Shown: piece after piece, positions 5,337 through 6,641 of the stretch
How the letters are laid out: each line of letters starts with the position of its first letter
Position numbering within the stretch: position 1 is the first letter of the stretch
Assembly (NCBI GenBank): GCA_003978475.1
Contig: QNZR01000026.1
Span: forward strand, 1-6,641
DNA: 6,641 nt
Direction: 5' to 3'
From: Sulfurimonas sp.
GTDB lineage: Bacteria; Campylobacterota; Campylobacteria; Campylobacterales; Sulfurimonadaceae
The notes under the pieces: generated by a model
Told to the model about the DNA's origin: nothing
The model's database searches: none
Seen by the model: only the letters and a program-made list of their open reading frames with translations
Made by a program: the position numbers and the translations under genes

Positions 5337-5986
5337 TGTTAAATTTTTTCAAAAAAAAGCAAAAACTTGAGCCGGATTTGAAAGCCGGAGATGATCATTA
5401 TCGTGCTTTTATCGGACCACCGGAAAAATATGATCTTGTCTCGGCAATGCAGTTTAATTTGCTAACGAAATACGGACTGAGAGAACATCACAGGCTTCTG
5501 GATATTGGATGCGGCAGTTTACGAGGCGGAAGGCTGTTTATTATCTATTTGCTTGAGCATAACTATTATGGTGTTGAACCGGAAAAATGGTTGGTTGATG
5601 ATGGGATATATCATGAATTGGGACGGGGTATTGTCACACTTAAAAAGCCACAGTTTATATATACTACAGCATTTGACTTTGCAGCATTTAACACAACATT
5701 TGATTTTGCATTGGCACAATCCATATTTACGCATGCATCAAGTGCCCAGATACACACGTGTCTTAAAAACCTCTCACATGTCAGCAGCGACAATTTTAAG
5801 TTTTTGGCCTCTTTTATAGAAGGAGATGAGAATTATGAAGGAGACGAATGGGTGTACCCGGCTTGTGTCCGTTACCGTTTTGAGTATCTCAGTGATATTG
5901 TGACGCAATACGGGTTTGTATGCCGCAGACTCGATGAGCAGCACCCCAATAATCATACATGGCTGTTAATAGAGAAAAAGGTATAG
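5336..5986 (+). CDS. Class I SAM-dependent methyltransferase
   Basis: This 216-residue cytoplasmic methyltransferase has a Rossmann-type SAM-binding core. Motif I is LLDIGCGSLRGG at 54-65, the acidic residue ending strand 2 is in YYGVEPE (78-84, probably Glu81), and DFALAQSIFTH at 123-133 fits motif IV. The N-terminal IGPPEKYDLVSAMQFNLLTK (26-45) is a recurrent feature of a methyltransferase group found in surface-glycan clusters. The ATG at 5336 shares its A with the wzt TGA; a GTG at 5333 would add one residue and cannot be ruled out. It is four bases from the next gene. Its place directly after a Wzt with the cap-reading type of domain suggests that it modifies the glycan or its end, but the acceptor is not shown, and a lipid or protein acceptor remains possible. 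Confidence 0.85.
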   Translation: MLNFFKKKQKLEPDLKAGDDHYRAFIGPPEKYDLVSAMQFNLLTKYGLREHHRLLDIGCGSLRGGRLFIIYLLEHNYYGVEPEKWLVDDGIYHELGRGIVTLKKPQFIYTTAFDFAAFNTTFDFALAQSIFTHASSAQIHTCLKNLSHVSSDNFKFLASFIEGDENYEGDEWVYPACVRYRFEYLSDIVTQYGFVCRRLDEQHPNNHTWLLIEKKV

Positions 5987-5990
5987 GTTT

Positions 5991-6641
5991 ATGACACAAA
6001 CATGCATATTGGTTTTAGGAATGCATCGAAGCGGTACCAGTGCTTTGACCGGTGTGTTGAATTTGCTTGATGTTTATCTTGGCACTACACTGATGAAGGC
6101 TAATTTTGCCAATGAAAAAGGATATTTTGAGAATGACAAATTATTTAAAGTCAATGAAGCCCTTCTTTCTCAATGTGACAGTTCATGGGATGATGTATTT
6201 TATAATGAAGAAAAACTTCAACATGTTGAAGAAATGGACACATTAAAAGCTATCATCAAACAGGAGTTTGAATTTAGTAATATTTTTGCTATTAAAGACC
6301 CCCGGCTGGCTCTGCTGTTTCCCATATACAAAAAAGTGCTTGAAGAGCTAAATGTAAGTATTAGAATTATTCTTCCTTATCGGAACCCGGTAGAAGTCGC
6401 AAGTTCTTTGAATAAAAGAGACGGTATAAGTATGGAAAAAGGAATGCTTTTGTGGGCATTTTATTTTTTATTGGCTGAAAAATATAGCAGAGAATATGAT
6501 AGAGTTTTTATTGATTTTAATGCATTGATACAGTATCCACAAAAAAGTATTGCCACGATTTCACAAAGACTGAACCTGGATTTGAGCACTAAATATGCTC
6601 AAAATAGAGAAAAAATAGAAGAGTTTTTAGAACCAAACTTA
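5991..6641 (+). CDS. Sulfotransferase family protein, 5' part
   Basis: The frame opens at ATG 5991 and stays open for 217 codons to the window edge, so the C-terminus is missing. The N-terminus has the P-loop GMHRSGTSAL (10-19), the 5'-phosphosulfate-binding loop of PAPS sulfotransferases. KDPR follows at 102-105, and RNPVEVASSL at 131-140, just before NKRDG (141-145), matches the 3'-phosphate-binding region. AAAAGG about nine bases upstream can serve as the ribosome-binding site. Proteins of this group transfer sulfate to sugars or other acceptors, but many bacterial members are untested and some act as other P-loop enzymes. As the last visible gene of the wzm-wzt operon it probably sulfates the exported glycan. 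This gene is AT-richer than the genes further left (18/60 and 16/60 G+C in two counted lines), hinting at separate acquisition. Confidence 0.82.
   Translation, partial: MTQTCILVLGMHRSGTSALTGVLNLLDVYLGTTLMKANFANEKGYFENDKLFKVNEALLSQCDSSWDDVFYNEEKLQHVEEMDTLKAIIKQEFEFSNIFAIKDPRLALLFPIYKKVLEELNVSIRIILPYRNPVEVASSLNKRDGISMEKGMLLWAFYFLLAEKYSREYDRVFIDFNALIQYPQKSIATISQRLNLDLSTKYAQNREKIEEFLEPNL

Noticed and set aside
5505..5819. Second plus-strand frame inside the methyltransferase
   Set aside because: The alternative frame lacks motifs, while the main frame carries the full SAM-binding signature across the same bases.

Overview
The window most likely comes from a mesophilic Campylobacterota (Epsilonproteobacteria) chromosome, perhaps a Sulfurimonas, Sulfuricurvum or Sulfurovum relative. 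The evidence is the style of the YebC protein (N-terminus MGRAFEYRKASKLKRW), AT-rich intergenic DNA with T-tracts near -10 boxes, and the pairing of nonulosonic-acid and Wzm/Wzt surface-polysaccharide genes. This is inference from sequence style; no database was searched.

Layout: (1) Bases 1-413 (+) are the 3' end of a CMP-nonulosonate (sialic/legionaminic-acid type) cytidylyltransferase. (2) Bases 410-2094 (-) hold a tight, overlapping three-gene unit converging on it. In transcription order it encodes a secreted protein with a PEP-CTERM-like sorting tail, a small exosortase of the XrtH type (Cys81/Arg122/His141), and a four-helix membrane protein resembling the exosortase H-associated membrane protein. 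(3) A 31-codon single-helix membrane protein lies upstream on the same strand (2171-2266). (4) Diverging from it is yebC (2344-3054, +), with a good sigma-70-like promoter and a probable terminator. (5) Bases 3140-6641 (+) are a surface-glycan export operon: a 21-codon leader ORF, wzm, wzt with a C-terminal carbohydrate-binding-type domain, a SAM methyltransferase, and a sulfotransferase-family protein that runs off the window. These genes overlap or nearly touch.

Working model: the two flanks belong to cell-surface assembly. The right-hand operon would flip a finished glycan across the inner membrane, with Wzt possibly reading a terminal modification made by the methyltransferase or sulfotransferase. 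The left-hand triad would process one dedicated secreted protein at its C-terminus. Exosortases are known to co-occur with exopolysaccharide genes, so the neighbourhood makes sense. The most unusual element is the one-substrate exosortase H locus with a divergent recognition motif (VPLGSE where IPTLxxWG is usual), in a lineage where I believe exosortases are uncommon. No tRNA, rRNA, CRISPR array or insertion sequence was seen, and no stretch over 300 bases lacks a gene.
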